Source: Actinomycetota bacterium
GTDB lineage: Bacteria; Actinomycetota; Actinomycetes; Nanopelagicales; Nanopelagicaceae
NCBI GenBank assembly: GCA_027728065.1
Contig: JAQBVO010000011.1
Coordinates: forward strand, 1 to 54,020
Direction: 5' to 3'
DNA: 54,020 nt
The position numbers and the translations under genes were made by a program. Under the pieces are notes generated by a model. The model was given only the letters and a program-made list of their open reading frames with translations. It searched no databases and was not told the DNA's origin. Position 1 is the stretch's first letter. Each line of letters opens with the position of its first letter. Below are positions 1-9,009 of this stretch, piece by piece.

Positions 1-1
1 C

Positions 2-1840
2 GCCTTTAGATCCCTTGAAAAAGACAGCTCGGTCTCATCTGAAAAAACAATCAATGTACCAACGGGAGTGAGCGCCTTTGATGCCGCATCCTGGAACGGT
101 ATTGCAATCGATTCAACCTGTGGTGGATATGGAACCTGCAAAAAATGTCGCGTCAAAATTACCGAGGGAGATGTCCCACCATCGAAATTAGATTTTCGAG
201 CATTTAGCGACAGCGAGATTAAGCAGGGCTGGCGATTAGCCTGTTTAGTGCGCACTAGTACAGATATATCGATCGATGTACCTCCACTGACAACGCGTCC
301 TAAGGCGGCAACGGTTGGAGTTGGGCGCCAGGTTATCTTGCGCCCTGCAGTGCAAAAACGCTATGTTGAGTTAGAAGAGCCAACGTTGCATGATCAGCGC
401 ACCGATATCGTCCGCTTATTTGATGCAATTGAGGATATCGAAGCCACAGCATCACTTGCTGCCATGCGCAATATTCCAAAGGTTTTGCGCGCGGCTAACT
501 TTAAAGTCACGGCAGTATTTGTCGATCAAGAGTTTATTGATATAGAAGCTGGCGATACCACGGCTTTTCGTTATGGAGTTGCATTTGACTTAGGTACAAC
601 TACCGTTGTGGCAACGCTCTTAGATTTAGATACTGGTACACCCCTTGCCGTGAAATCCATGCTCAACAAGCAATCTGCCTTTGGCGCTGATGTTATTACC
701 CGTATCAGCGCAACGATGCTCGATGGCGCAGCCCTTGAGAAACTATCAAAGCTGGCCCAAGAGACGCTTAATCAGCTCACTCAAGAGGTATGTCTAGAGG
801 CGCAAATAAGTCCGCTGCATGTCTATGAGATTGCCTTAGCCGGCAATGCCACGATGGTGCATCTGTTACTGGGTATAGATCCTGAAGCACTCGGAGTTGC
901 TCCATTTATTATGGCCGCTGCCGATTTCCCCAATGTAGATGCCAGCCAGATTGGAGTCGCAGTTCACCCACGTGCAAAGGCGATTATCTTGCCTTCGCTC
1001 GGGGCATATGTTGGTGGAGATATTATCGCCGGAGCTTTAGCATCTGGAATGGATCGCGATAAGCGTCTGCGTCTATTTATCGATGTGGGAACTAACTGCG
1101 AAATTGTTCTGGGTGATGGCGAAAAGATTTTGGCAACTGCCGCCCCTGCCGGACCTGCATTTGAAGCGGCGAGCATTAAATGTGGCGTGCGCGCAGCATC
1201 GGGTGCGATTGAAACTATCAAGATAACTGATGGCGAGTTAGTTATCGGCACGATCGATGATGAGCCTGCCATTGGAATCTGCGGCTCTGGATTAGTCGAT
1301 GCATGTGCAGCACTATTTGATATTGGCCTACTAGATAGTTCGGGGCGTTTTGTCGATAATGAGATTGCATCACAAGTTGCACCAACCCTTGCTCATCGTC
1401 TATTAGATCGAGAGGGTGAGCGAGTATTTGTACTCTCATGGAGCAAAGAGGTTGGAGATTTATCTGACTGTGTCTTTTTAACCCAACGTGATGTGCGTGA
1501 ACTCCAATTTGCTAAAGCAGCGATTGCAACGGGCTGGGCGCTACTTGTTGAAGAGTTTGGTGTTAGCGAGTCATCGATTCAACAGGTCTTACTCGCCGGC
1601 TCATTTGGATCCTATCTCTCCCCTGCATCTGCGATTAAAATCGGACTTGTACCAAAGCTCTCAGTCATGCGTATCTTGTCGGCCGGAAACGTTGCAGGTG
1701 AGGGTGCAAAGATGGTTTTACTCTCCGCCCAAGAGCGCCATGGAGCGGCGGCACTACTGGAGGAGATTGATTACATCGAGCTCTCTGATCGGGCAGATTT
1801 CAACGACAAGTTTGTAGAGCGATTAGCTTTTCCAATATGA
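2..1840 (+). CDS. Corrinoid-protein reductive activator (2Fe-2S ferredoxin + ASKHA/DUF4445), 5' end cut by window
   Basis: RACo-like ATP-dependent activator, which reduces inactive Co(II) corrinoid proteins back to Co(I) so they can accept methyl groups. A plant-type ferredoxin motif (CGGYGTCKKC, then a later Cys in ACLV) opens the protein. An actin/Hsp70-like ATPase fold follows, with FDLGTTTVVA, DVGTNCEI, GICGSGLVD and AGSFGSY. A GTG exists at 68, but the frame stays open to the left edge and the codons before 68 read like the first ferredoxin strand (TINVPTGVSAFDAA), so the true start lies outside the window. Its stop overlaps the DUF1638 gene by 4 nt (translational coupling). The upstream partners, expected to be a corrinoid protein and methyltransferase, are not visible. 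The family call is firm; the particular corrinoid partner is inference. Confidence 0.9.
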   Translation, partial: AFRSLEKDSSVSSEKTINVPTGVSAFDAASWNGIAIDSTCGGYGTCKKCRVKITEGDVPPSKLDFRAFSDSEIKQGWRLACLVRTSTDISIDVPPLTTRPKAATVGVGRQVILRPAVQKRYVELEEPTLHDQRTDIVRLFDAIEDIEATASLAAMRNIPKVLRAANFKVTAVFVDQEFIDIEAGDTTAFRYGVAFDLGTTTVVATLLDLDTGTPLAVKSMLNKQSAFGADVITRISATMLDGAALEKLSKLAQETLNQLTQEVCLEAQISPLHVYEIALAGNATMVHLLLGIDPEALGVAPFIMAAADFPNVDASQIGVAVHPRAKAIILPSLGAYVGGDIIAGALASGMDRDKRLRLFIDVGTNCEIVLGDGEKILATAAPAGPAFEAASIKCGVRAASGAIETIKITDGELVIGTIDDEPAIGICGSGLVDACAALFDIGLLDSSGRFVDNEIASQVAPTLAHRLLDREGERVFVLSWSKEVGDLSDCVFLTQRDVRELQFAKAAIATGWALLVEEFGVSESSIQQVLLAGSFGSYLSPASAIKIGLVPKLSVMRILSAGNVAGEGAKMVLLSAQERHGAAALLEEIDYIELSDRADFNDKFVERLAFPI

Positions 1841-2421
1841 GTATTGGTATTGTGGCATGCGGCGCGTTAGCCACACATATCGCCGAGATCGTTACGCAGA
1901 GATCTCTGGATGTGACGATTTATCCACTTCCGCCGCTCTTACATAACCGCCCTGAAAAAATCGCCGCCGAGGTTGATGCCCTATTGCATGAGATAAAAGA
2001 TAAACACCTGCGATGCGCCGTGGCATATGCCGACTGCGGAACATATGGGGCTCTGGATGCTGTGATTGATAGCCACAATGTTAAGCGCCTTGATGGCAAT
2101 CACTGTTATGACATCTTTGCCGGTAAAGCTGAGATAGAGCGCTTGATGGCCCAAGATGCTGGAACATACTTCTTGACGGATTTTCTCGTTAAATCCTTTC
2201 ATCGCAGTGTTATTGTTGAGCTTGGTTTAGATAAATACCCACACCTGCGCGATGATTACTTTAAAAACTATAGGCGCGTTATCTGGTTAGCACAAAATCG
2301 CACACCAGAGTTAGAAAAAGCGGCGATCGATGCTGCCGCTGAGATAAATCTACCGCTGGAGATTCAAGCAGCAGGATATGAAGGTTTAACTACCCAAGTA
2401 TTAAAGCTAATTTCGAACTAA
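1837..2421 (+). CDS. DUF1638 family protein
   Basis: A 194-residue soluble protein matching the DUF1638 pattern: YADCGTYGALD near residue 65, then LDGNHCYDIFAG, TYFLTDFLV and LGLDKYPHLRDDYFKNYRR. The conserved Cys and His in these motifs look like metal or corrinoid ligands, but no biochemical role is established to my knowledge. It starts inside the end of the activator gene (ATGA overlap), so the two are co-transcribed. In other bacteria DUF1638 genes tend to sit beside MttB-type methyltransferases, B12-binding proteins and ASKHA activators, which points to corrinoid-dependent methyl transfer. Its 3' end overlaps the convergent fdhA gene by 15 bp. Confidence 0.85.
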   Translation: MSIGIVACGALATHIAEIVTQRSLDVTIYPLPPLLHNRPEKIAAEVDALLHEIKDKHLRCAVAYADCGTYGALDAVIDSHNVKRLDGNHCYDIFAGKAEIERLMAQDAGTYFLTDFLVKSFHRSVIVELGLDKYPHLRDDYFKNYRRVIWLAQNRTPELEKAAIDAAAEINLPLEIQAAGYEGLTTQVLKLISN

Positions 2422-5400
2422 TAAAATATCTATCGCCTTAAGGACTATCGGTGAGAGTTTAGATTTTTCAACATCGCTGCGCAGACGCTCAATCATTACC
2501 GGTGTCCAGAACTGTACAATATGGTGGGCTACTTTAATTTCAGGTGCATCCGTGGTTGGGGTATTGGCCGCGATCTGATTGGCCATGCGCACGATTGAAT
2601 CTAACTGAGGATCACCGGCAACATGTCTTTCAATCATTTCACCAGGGCCTCTCGCGCTCGGTCCAACTTCAACGGCAGTCACCTTGTATTCAGGGCAGTT
2701 AGTGGCCCAATCTGAAAAATCAGTAGTAATAACGTTCGCACCAGACTCTGGGAAGTGAAAAGTCGTATACACAACACCGGCTGGAACTTCATCGGTAATG
2801 CGTGCCTTCATAATTGTTTCACCAACACGGCTAGAGAGTTTGACCCATGAACCATCGCTGATACCGCGTAATAGCGCATCGGATTCGTGCAGATCTAAAA
2901 TATCCTCGGTATGCCAGATGATATTTGCTGTGCGCCGGGTTTGGGCTCCTACGTTGTACTGACTTAAGACCCGTCCGGTAGTGAGCAAAAGTGGGAAGTT
3001 ACGTGTTGCCTTTTCATCAGTGGGCACGTATGGCGTATTCATAAAGCGGCCCTCCCCACGCACGAAACGATCGATATGCATCGTAGGTGTTCCGGCTGGA
3101 TTGGCCTCATTGCATGGCCATTGAATACTGCCTAGCTCATCGAGCTTATTAAATGAGACGCCTGCAAAGGTCGGAGTAGTCGCTGCAATCTCATCCATAA
3201 TCGCCGCACCATTTTCATACGACATTGGATAGCCCATTGCAGTTGCTAAATCACAGGTGACTTCGTACTCACTCTTTCCAGTTTTGGATTTCATGACTGG
3301 ACGAACTCTGTTGATACGTCGCTCGGCATTGGTGAAAGTTCCGTCTTTTTCTAGGAAAGATGTACCGGGTAAAAAGACGTGAGCAAACTTAGAGGTTTCA
3401 TTGAGAAATAGATCTTGAACAATCACCATATCCATCGCGCGCAGAGCGGCATGTACGTGAGATATATTGGGATCAGATTGCGCAATATCTTCACCCTGAA
3501 TGTAAAGTCCACGATATTCTCCGATAATCGCCGAATCAAACATATTTGGAATACGCATACCTGGCTCTGCTTGAAGCTCAACCCCCCAAGCATCGTTAAA
3601 TATCTTTCGTGTTTCTGGATTTGAAATATGACGATAACCTGAGAGTTCGTGTGGGAAAGAGCCCATATCGCAAGAGCCTTGCACGTTGTTCTGTCCTCGG
3701 AGCGGATTAACGCCTACACCCTTGCGGCCAATATTTCCCGTTGCCATAGCAAGGTTTGCAATACCCATCACCATTGTTGAACCTTGACTATGCTCGGTAA
3801 CGCCAAGGCCGTAGTAAATCGATCCATTTTTAGCAGATGCAAATAAATGGGCTGCAGCACGGATCTGCGCCGCTGGTACGCGAGATGATTGCTCTAGAGC
3901 CTCCGGTGAGTTCTCCGGCAAAGATATAAATGCCTCCCACTCTTTAAAGGATTGCAGATCGCATCTATCCTCAACAAATTCGCGTTTAATCAAACCATCT
4001 GTTGCAATGACATGGGCTAAGGCATTTATTACCGCCACATTAGTACCTGGCATTAACTGCAGATGGTGTGATGCAACGATTGAAGGAGTGCGAACAAGTG
4101 CGATGACTCTCGGGTCGATAATTATTAACTTAGCGCCTTTTCGTATCACCTGCTTTATCCTCGATGCAAAGACTGGGTGGGCCGTGGTTGGATTGGCACC
4201 GATGAGCATGATGACATCACTGTGCTCTACAGATTCAAAATCCTGCGTTCCAGCCGATGTACCAAATGTCTGCCCTAAGCCATAGCCTGTTGGTGAATGA
4301 CATACTCGGGCGCAGGTATCGACGTTGTTATTGCCAAAGGCGGCCCGTACCATTTTTTGAACGACAAAGACCTCTTCATTAGTACAGCGCGAAGATGTAA
4401 TCCCACCGATTGCATTAATACCACTTTCGGCCTGAATCTTCTTTAAACCTGTAGCGGCAAATGAAATCGCCTCTTCCCATGAGACCTCGCTCCATGGATC
4501 GGTAATACTCTTACGGATCAGAGGTTGTGTGATGCGATCAGTATGCGTTGCATAGCCATAGGCAAAACGTCCCTTCACGCAGGAGTGGCCCTCGTTCGCG
4601 CCACCGGCTTTAAGTGGAACCATACGAACGAGCTCTTCACCACGCATCTCAGCCTTAAAGGAACAACCCACACCACAGTAAGCACAGGTTGTTATGACCG
4701 ATGAAGTTGGCGCTCCAATCGTCAGTAAAGTCTTTTCAGTTAAGGCACCTGTTGGACAGGCCTGTACACAGGCACCGCAAGAAACACATTCACTGTCTAT
4801 GAAAGATGTGCCTGAGGATGAAACTCGTGCCTCAAAGCCACGGTTTTCAATCGTTAAAGCAAAGGTACCTTGAACCTCATCACATGCACGCACACAGCGA
4901 TTACAAACGATGCACTCAGTTGAGTCAAAGGTAAAGTATGGATTAGTTTCATCTTTAGGTAAATCCAAATGTGTCTTAACACTTGCATAGCGACTAGTAG
5001 AGATTCCTACTTTTTTTGCAACGATATGGATTTCGCACTCGTCCCCTGTTGCACAAGTAGCAGGGTGATCAGATAGATAGAGCTCCATCACTCCCTTACG
5101 GATTCGATCGATTTTTTCAGAGCGCGTTGAAACTTTCATCGCCTCTGCAACTGGCGTCGTGCAAGATGATGGAGTGCCATTGCGGCCATCTACTTGGATG
5201 ATGCACATACGGCAAGAACCAAATGCCTTTAATCGATCGGTAGAACAGAGTTTAGGGATTTCGATTCCAGCCTCTAGTGCAGCTCTCATAATCGAGGTGT
5301 TGGCTGCAACCGTAATTGTGCGGCCATCGATTTCAAGGCTGACTAGCTCTGTTTTTTGGCTGGCAGGTGTACCAAAATCCGATTCACGAATCATCGTCAT
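2407..5400 (-). CDS. fdhA: NAD-linked formate dehydrogenase, catalytic molybdopterin subunit
   Basis: Catalytic subunit (997 aa) oxidising formate to CO2, FdsA/NuoG-like at its N-terminus. Cys ligands in order: [2Fe-2S] C52, C63, C66, C80; an altered His/Cys motif (H112, C116, C122); two [4Fe-4S] clusters at C163/166/169/173 and C205/208/211/215; the molybdopterin-proximal [4Fe-4S] at C239, C242, C246, C274. The active-site stretch CARVCHSP puts a cysteine (C367) where many formate dehydrogenases carry selenocysteine, followed by catalytic H368. A molybdopterin-dinucleotide-binding domain follows residue about 850 (FPLLLTTGRVLSQYN). The ATG overlaps the fdhB stop by 4 nt. It needs bis-MGD, which the MobA gene nearby could help supply. 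No FdhD sulfurtransferase gene is in the window. Confidence 0.93.
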   Translation of the reverse strand: MTMIRESDFGTPASQKTELVSLEIDGRTITVAANTSIMRAALEAGIEIPKLCSTDRLKAFGSCRMCIIQVDGRNGTPSSCTTPVAEAMKVSTRSEKIDRIRKGVMELYLSDHPATCATGDECEIHIVAKKVGISTSRYASVKTHLDLPKDETNPYFTFDSTECIVCNRCVRACDEVQGTFALTIENRGFEARVSSSGTSFIDSECVSCGACVQACPTGALTEKTLLTIGAPTSSVITTCAYCGVGCSFKAEMRGEELVRMVPLKAGGANEGHSCVKGRFAYGYATHTDRITQPLIRKSITDPWSEVSWEEAISFAATGLKKIQAESGINAIGGITSSRCTNEEVFVVQKMVRAAFGNNNVDTCARVCHSPTGYGLGQTFGTSAGTQDFESVEHSDVIMLIGANPTTAHPVFASRIKQVIRKGAKLIIIDPRVIALVRTPSIVASHHLQLMPGTNVAVINALAHVIATDGLIKREFVEDRCDLQSFKEWEAFISLPENSPEALEQSSRVPAAQIRAAAHLFASAKNGSIYYGLGVTEHSQGSTMVMGIANLAMATGNIGRKGVGVNPLRGQNNVQGSCDMGSFPHELSGYRHISNPETRKIFNDAWGVELQAEPGMRIPNMFDSAIIGEYRGLYIQGEDIAQSDPNISHVHAALRAMDMVIVQDLFLNETSKFAHVFLPGTSFLEKDGTFTNAERRINRVRPVMKSKTGKSEYEVTCDLATAMGYPMSYENGAAIMDEIAATTPTFAGVSFNKLDELGSIQWPCNEANPAGTPTMHIDRFVRGEGRFMNTPYVPTDEKATRNFPLLLTTGRVLSQYNVGAQTRRTANIIWHTEDILDLHESDALLRGISDGSWVKLSSRVGETIMKARITDEVPAGVVYTTFHFPESGANVITTDFSDWATNCPEYKVTAVEVGPSARGPGEMIERHVAGDPQLDSIVRMANQIAANTPTTDAPEIKVAHHIVQFWTPVMIERLRSDVEKSKLSPIVLKAIDILLVRN

Positions 5401-6920
5401 CGCACACCCCCCTTAAAGTCGTCTGGGAAGTTAATCATGGCACTCTTTACTGGCATTGGCGTTAAACCACCCATGGCACAAAGAGATCCATCGCTCATAA
5501 CCTCGCATAAATCTAGCAGTAACCGCTTATTCTCCTCTACCTCTACGCCTTGGATAATGAGACCGATAGTTTCAGCCCCTCGCGTTGAACCAATCCGACA
5601 GGGTGTGCATTTACCGCAGGATTCAAGTGCGCAAAACTCCATGGCAAACTTGGCTTGTTGGGCTAAATCAACGCTTTCATCAAAAACAACAACTCCGCCG
5701 TGACCTAACATTCCACCTGCGGCGATGAGTGATTCATAATCCATTGAAGTATCAAACTGCGCAGTTGAGAAATATGCACCGAGTGGACCTCCTATCTGAA
5801 CGGCACGTAGAGTGCGTCCAGATAGAGTTCCGCCGCCATAAGTATGTACTAACTCATTGACGGTAATACCAAAGGCTTTTTCTACAATTCCACCACGTGC
5901 AACGTTGCCAGCTAATTGAAAGACCTGTGTACCAAGTGAGCGGCCAACACCACGTGCCTTATAGGCGGAGGCACCATCGGCAATAATCATCGGCACTGTT
6001 GCAAGTGTTAGTACATTGTTGATGATAGTTGGCTTGCCAAATAAACCTTCAATCGCTGGTAGTGGTGGCTTTGCGCGAACTACTCCGCGTTTGCCCTCAA
6101 TACTCTCTAGCATCGCCGTCTCTTCTCCGCAGACATAAGAGCCGGCACCAACGCGAACCGTCATATCAAATGAGTGCGAAGTTGCAAGAATTTTGCTACC
6201 TAAGAGATTGTTCTTTCGTGCTACTTCAATGGCTTTGCGCAACGTTGCAATTGCATATGGGTACTCTGACCTTAGATAGACAATGCCTGTGTTAGCACCA
6301 ACGGCGATACCGGCAATTATCATCGCTTCAATGAGAGTAAATGGATCGCCCTCAATGAGCATACGATCGGCAAAGGTTCCACTATCGCCCTCATCGGCGT
6401 TGCAACAGATATATTTCTGATCACTCGGTGTCTGTGCAACGGTGCGCCATTTAATGCCTGCAGGAAAACCAGCTCCTCCCCGCCCACGCAGTCCAGATTC
6501 GGTAACTTCGTCAATGATCCAATCACTTGTAGATGTGAGCGCCTTGTTTAATGCAACTAATCCCCCATGGGAGCGATAATCATCGAGTGAGAGTGGATCG
6601 ATAATGCCCACTCGAGCGAAGGTCACGCGATCTTGCGATGATAGCCATTGGATCTCATCGGTTTTTCCAAGGAATAGGGCGTGTGCGCCGCCGTTGAGAA
6701 AATCTGCATCAAAGAGTGAGGTGACATCATCCGGGCTAACTGGACCATATGCGATACGCCCATCGGGGCTTTGAACTTCAACGAGGGTTTCAAGCCAGAG
6801 AGCACCGCGTGAGCCGTTTCGTACAATCTCTGCAGATGGCGCGCGAAGGGCGATTGCTGCTGCAACTGCATCTGCGCCAACTGATATCGCTGCACTATCG
6901 CCTGGAATAAAGACTCTCAT
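5397..6920 (-). CDS. fdhB: Formate dehydrogenase, NADH/FMN-binding (NuoF-like) subunit
   Basis: Diaphorase subunit (507 aa) passing electrons from formate to NAD+. The first 100 or so residues form the thioredoxin-like N-terminal extension seen in FdsB/HoxF-type proteins. The NADH/FMN site follows: GLRGRGGAGFPAG around residues 143-155 and CNADEGDSGTFADR around 173-186. A C-terminal [4Fe-4S] site is made by SCGKCTPCRIG plus a later Cys in GSLCAMGG. It overlaps fdhG upstream (4 nt) and fdhA downstream (4 nt), so the three subunits are translationally coupled. With no other nuo subunits nearby, it belongs to a soluble formate dehydrogenase and not to complex I. Confidence 0.92.
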   Translation of the reverse strand: MRVFIPGDSAAISVGADAVAAAIALRAPSAEIVRNGSRGALWLETLVEVQSPDGRIAYGPVSPDDVTSLFDADFLNGGAHALFLGKTDEIQWLSSQDRVTFARVGIIDPLSLDDYRSHGGLVALNKALTSTSDWIIDEVTESGLRGRGGAGFPAGIKWRTVAQTPSDQKYICCNADEGDSGTFADRMLIEGDPFTLIEAMIIAGIAVGANTGIVYLRSEYPYAIATLRKAIEVARKNNLLGSKILATSHSFDMTVRVGAGSYVCGEETAMLESIEGKRGVVRAKPPLPAIEGLFGKPTIINNVLTLATVPMIIADGASAYKARGVGRSLGTQVFQLAGNVARGGIVEKAFGITVNELVHTYGGGTLSGRTLRAVQIGGPLGAYFSTAQFDTSMDYESLIAAGGMLGHGGVVVFDESVDLAQQAKFAMEFCALESCGKCTPCRIGSTRGAETIGLIIQGVEVEENKRLLLDLCEVMSDGSLCAMGGLTPMPVKSAMINFPDDFKGGVR

Positions 6921-7342
6921 CGACGTGCCTGTTCGATTTTTTCAAGTGTTGCACGGCCGATAATCTCTCCATTGACCATCACCGTGGGCCCGAGAGCGCA
7001 GTTACCAAAGCAGTAGCCGTCGTGGGTTTCATCGCCGAACTTTGCCTTTACCTCTTGTACAAGTACGCGTGCACCAACGGCCTGACAGGCCTCGGCTACA
7101 CAGATAGAAATCTCATGGGTAGTCGGCGCTGTTGTGCGTAGGTCATGGTAGAAAGTTAAGACGCCATGAACTTCTGCCCGCGATGTGTTAAAGAAGTTGG
7201 CGATGATTTCGATAGAGGCCTTATCAACATATCCAAACTCTTTTTGCATCAACTGTAGCGCCATTAAGACCGGCCCCATTTCATCGCGCAGGCTCGCAAG
7301 AAGTACAAGTGCTGCATCCTGTGACCATGGCCGATATTTCAT
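6917..7342 (-). CDS. fdhG: Formate dehydrogenase, NuoE-like [2Fe-2S] subunit
   Basis: Small (141 aa) thioredoxin-like [2Fe-2S] subunit, FdsG/NuoE family. Ligands are C81 and C86 (CVAEAC) and C111 and C115 (CFGNC). The loop between the two Cys pairs is 24 residues, shorter than the roughly 35 usual in NuoE, though the C-x4-C ... C-x3-C pattern is complete. The ATG overlaps the fhs stop by one base (TAATG), so it is coupled to formyl-THF ligase. This links formate release from 10-formyl-THF directly to formate oxidation. The family call is firm, and the assignment to this formate dehydrogenase follows from gene order. Confidence 0.9.
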   Translation of the reverse strand: MKYRPWSQDAALVLLASLRDEMGPVLMALQLMQKEFGYVDKASIEIIANFFNTSRAEVHGVLTFYHDLRTTAPTTHEISICVAEACQAVGARVLVQEVKAKFGDETHDGYCFGNCALGPTVMVNGEIIGRATLEKIEQARR

Positions 7343-9006
7343 TAAAAGACCCCAACAACCTTTCCATCGATGTAATCAATGCGCTCAGCTGCCGGTACTT
7401 TAGGTAAGCCTGGCATCGTCAAAATCTCTCCGCAGACTATGACTATAAACTCAGCACCTGCCGATAACTTTACTTCACGAATATTAAGGGAGTGACCACT
7501 TGGTGCACCGCGTAAGGCTGCATCGGTACTAAAGGAGTACTGAGTCTTTGCTACACAGATTGGAAAGCTGCCATAGCCAGATGCTTCGAGCTCTTTAAGC
7601 TTAAGCCTCACCCTTGCATCGGCGGTGACCTCTTTAGCCCCGTAAATCTTGGTTGCAACGAGAGTGATCTTCTCCCAGAGACTCTGCTCATCTTCATAGA
7701 CAAACTTCATCTGATTAGGTTGCTCACATAGTTCAACAACTGCATGGGCAAGATCTACCGCGCCTTTGCCGCCATCGGCCCAATGAGTCGCAAGCACAAT
7801 TTTGACACCTAACGCCTCAACACGTGCACGCAGAAGATCAACTTCGGCCTTTGTATCACTCGTAAAGTTATTGATGGAGACAACTAATGGCAGGTTATAG
7901 ATGTTTTTGATGTTATTGATGTGGCGCTCTAAGTTAACAATTCCAGCCCCTAGCGCCCCTAAGTTCTCTTGTGTAATACTCTTTAAATCCGCCCCACCGT
8001 GATACTTGATTGCTCGAATCGTTGCTACAAGAACACATGCAGATGGACGAAGCCCAGACTTGCGACATTTAATATCTATAAACTTTTCAGCGCCAAGATC
8101 TGCGCCAAAGCCCGCCTCGGTAACAACATAGTCGGCTAACTTCATGGCAGAAGTTGTTGCAACAACAGAGTTACAGCCATGAGCGATATTTGCAAATGGC
8201 CCACCATGGATAAAGGCTGGGGTGTTCTCTAACGTCTGTACTAAGTTGGGTTGAAAGGCATCCTTTAAAATTACCGTCATAGCGCCCTGGGCATTGAGTT
8301 CACTAGCTAGCACTGGAGTCTTATCGCGCTTATAGCCAACGACAATTTTACCGATCTTTTCCTTTAGCTCTTCGATTGATGTTGCAAGGCAGAAAATCGC
8401 CATGATCTCTGAGGCGACAACGATGTCAAACCCATCGCTGCGTGGGTAACCATTGCCAACACCTCCGATAGATTGAATGATTTCGCGTAAGGCGCGATCG
8501 TTCATATCGATAACTCGTTTCCACGTTACTCGGCGAATATCGATCGCTAACTCATTTCCATGGTGAATATGGTTATCGATTAAGGCTGCAAGTAAGTTGT
8601 TGGCAAGGGCTATCGCGTTAAAATCTCCAGTAAAGTGCAGGTTTATATCCTCCATTGGAACCACCTGGGCATAGCCGCCACCGGCTGCTCCGCCCTTCAT
8701 TCCAAAGACGGGTCCTAGCGATGGTTCGCGCAGTGTAATCATCGCCCTCTTTCCAATGTGGCGCAGAGCATCACCTAATCCAACGGTTGTTGTTGTCTTG
8801 CCTTCACCGGCTGGAGTCGGACTAATCGCAGTTACTAAAATCAACTTAGAGCCTTTGCGCTCTGGTAAGGCGGTTAAATACTTTAGATTTACCTTTGCTT
8901 TATATTTTCCGTATGCCTCAAGGTGTTCTACGTCGATACCAAGGGATGCGCCAATATCGTTGATTGGCTTCATTGTTGCATCTTGTGCGATTTCGATATC
9001 TGACAT
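7342..9006 (-). CDS. fhs: Formate-tetrahydrofolate ligase (10-formyl-THF synthetase)
   Basis: Full-length Fhs (554 aa). It catalyses formate + ATP + THF to 10-formyl-THF and is reversible. Diagnostic stretches include the nucleotide-binding loop [53 protein letters not shown] and [13 protein letters not shown] at the C-terminus. A good Shine-Dalgarno (AAGGAA) stands 7 nt before the ATG. It lies between etfA and the formate dehydrogenase genes, which suggests that it runs in the ATP-yielding direction, releasing formate from 10-formyl-THF made out of methyl or methylene groups. folD, which would make 10-formyl-THF, is not in the window. Confidence 0.97.
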   Translation of the reverse strand: MSDIEIAQDATMKPINDIGASLGIDVEHLEAYGKYKAKVNLKYLTALPERKGSKLILVTAISPTPAGEGKTTTTVGLGDALRHIGKRAMITLREPSLGPVFGMKGGAAGGGYAQVVPMEDINLHFTGDFNAIALANNLLAALIDNHIHHGNELAIDIRRVTWKRVIDMNDRALREIIQSIGGVGNGYPRSDGFDIVVASEIMAIFCLATSIEELKEKIGKIVVGYKRDKTPVLASELNAQGAMTVILKDAFQPNLVQTLENTPAFIHGGPFANIAHGCNSVVATTSAMKLADYVVTEAGFGADLGAEKFIDIKCRKSGLRPSACVLVATIRAIKYHGGADLKSITQENLGALGAGIVNLERHINNIKNIYNLPLVVSINNFTSDTKAEVDLLRARVEALGVKIVLATHWADGGKGAVDLAHAVVELCEQPNQMKFVYEDEQSLWEKITLVATKIYGAKEVTADARVRLKLKELEASGYGSFPICVAKTQYSFSTDAALRGAPSGHSLNIREVKLSAGAEFIVIVCGEILTMPGLPKVPAAERIDYIDGKVVGVF

Positions 9007-9009
9007 CTT

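Noticed and set aside
68-70. GTG at 68 as the start of the corrinoid activator
   Set aside because: The reading frame continues upstream to the window edge and encodes the first strand of the ferredoxin domain, so the gene is truncated by the window.
5397-7342. fdhB/fdhG as part of respiratory complex I
   Set aside because: No other nuo genes are adjacent and the genes are coupled to a molybdopterin catalytic subunit with a formate-dehydrogenase active site.
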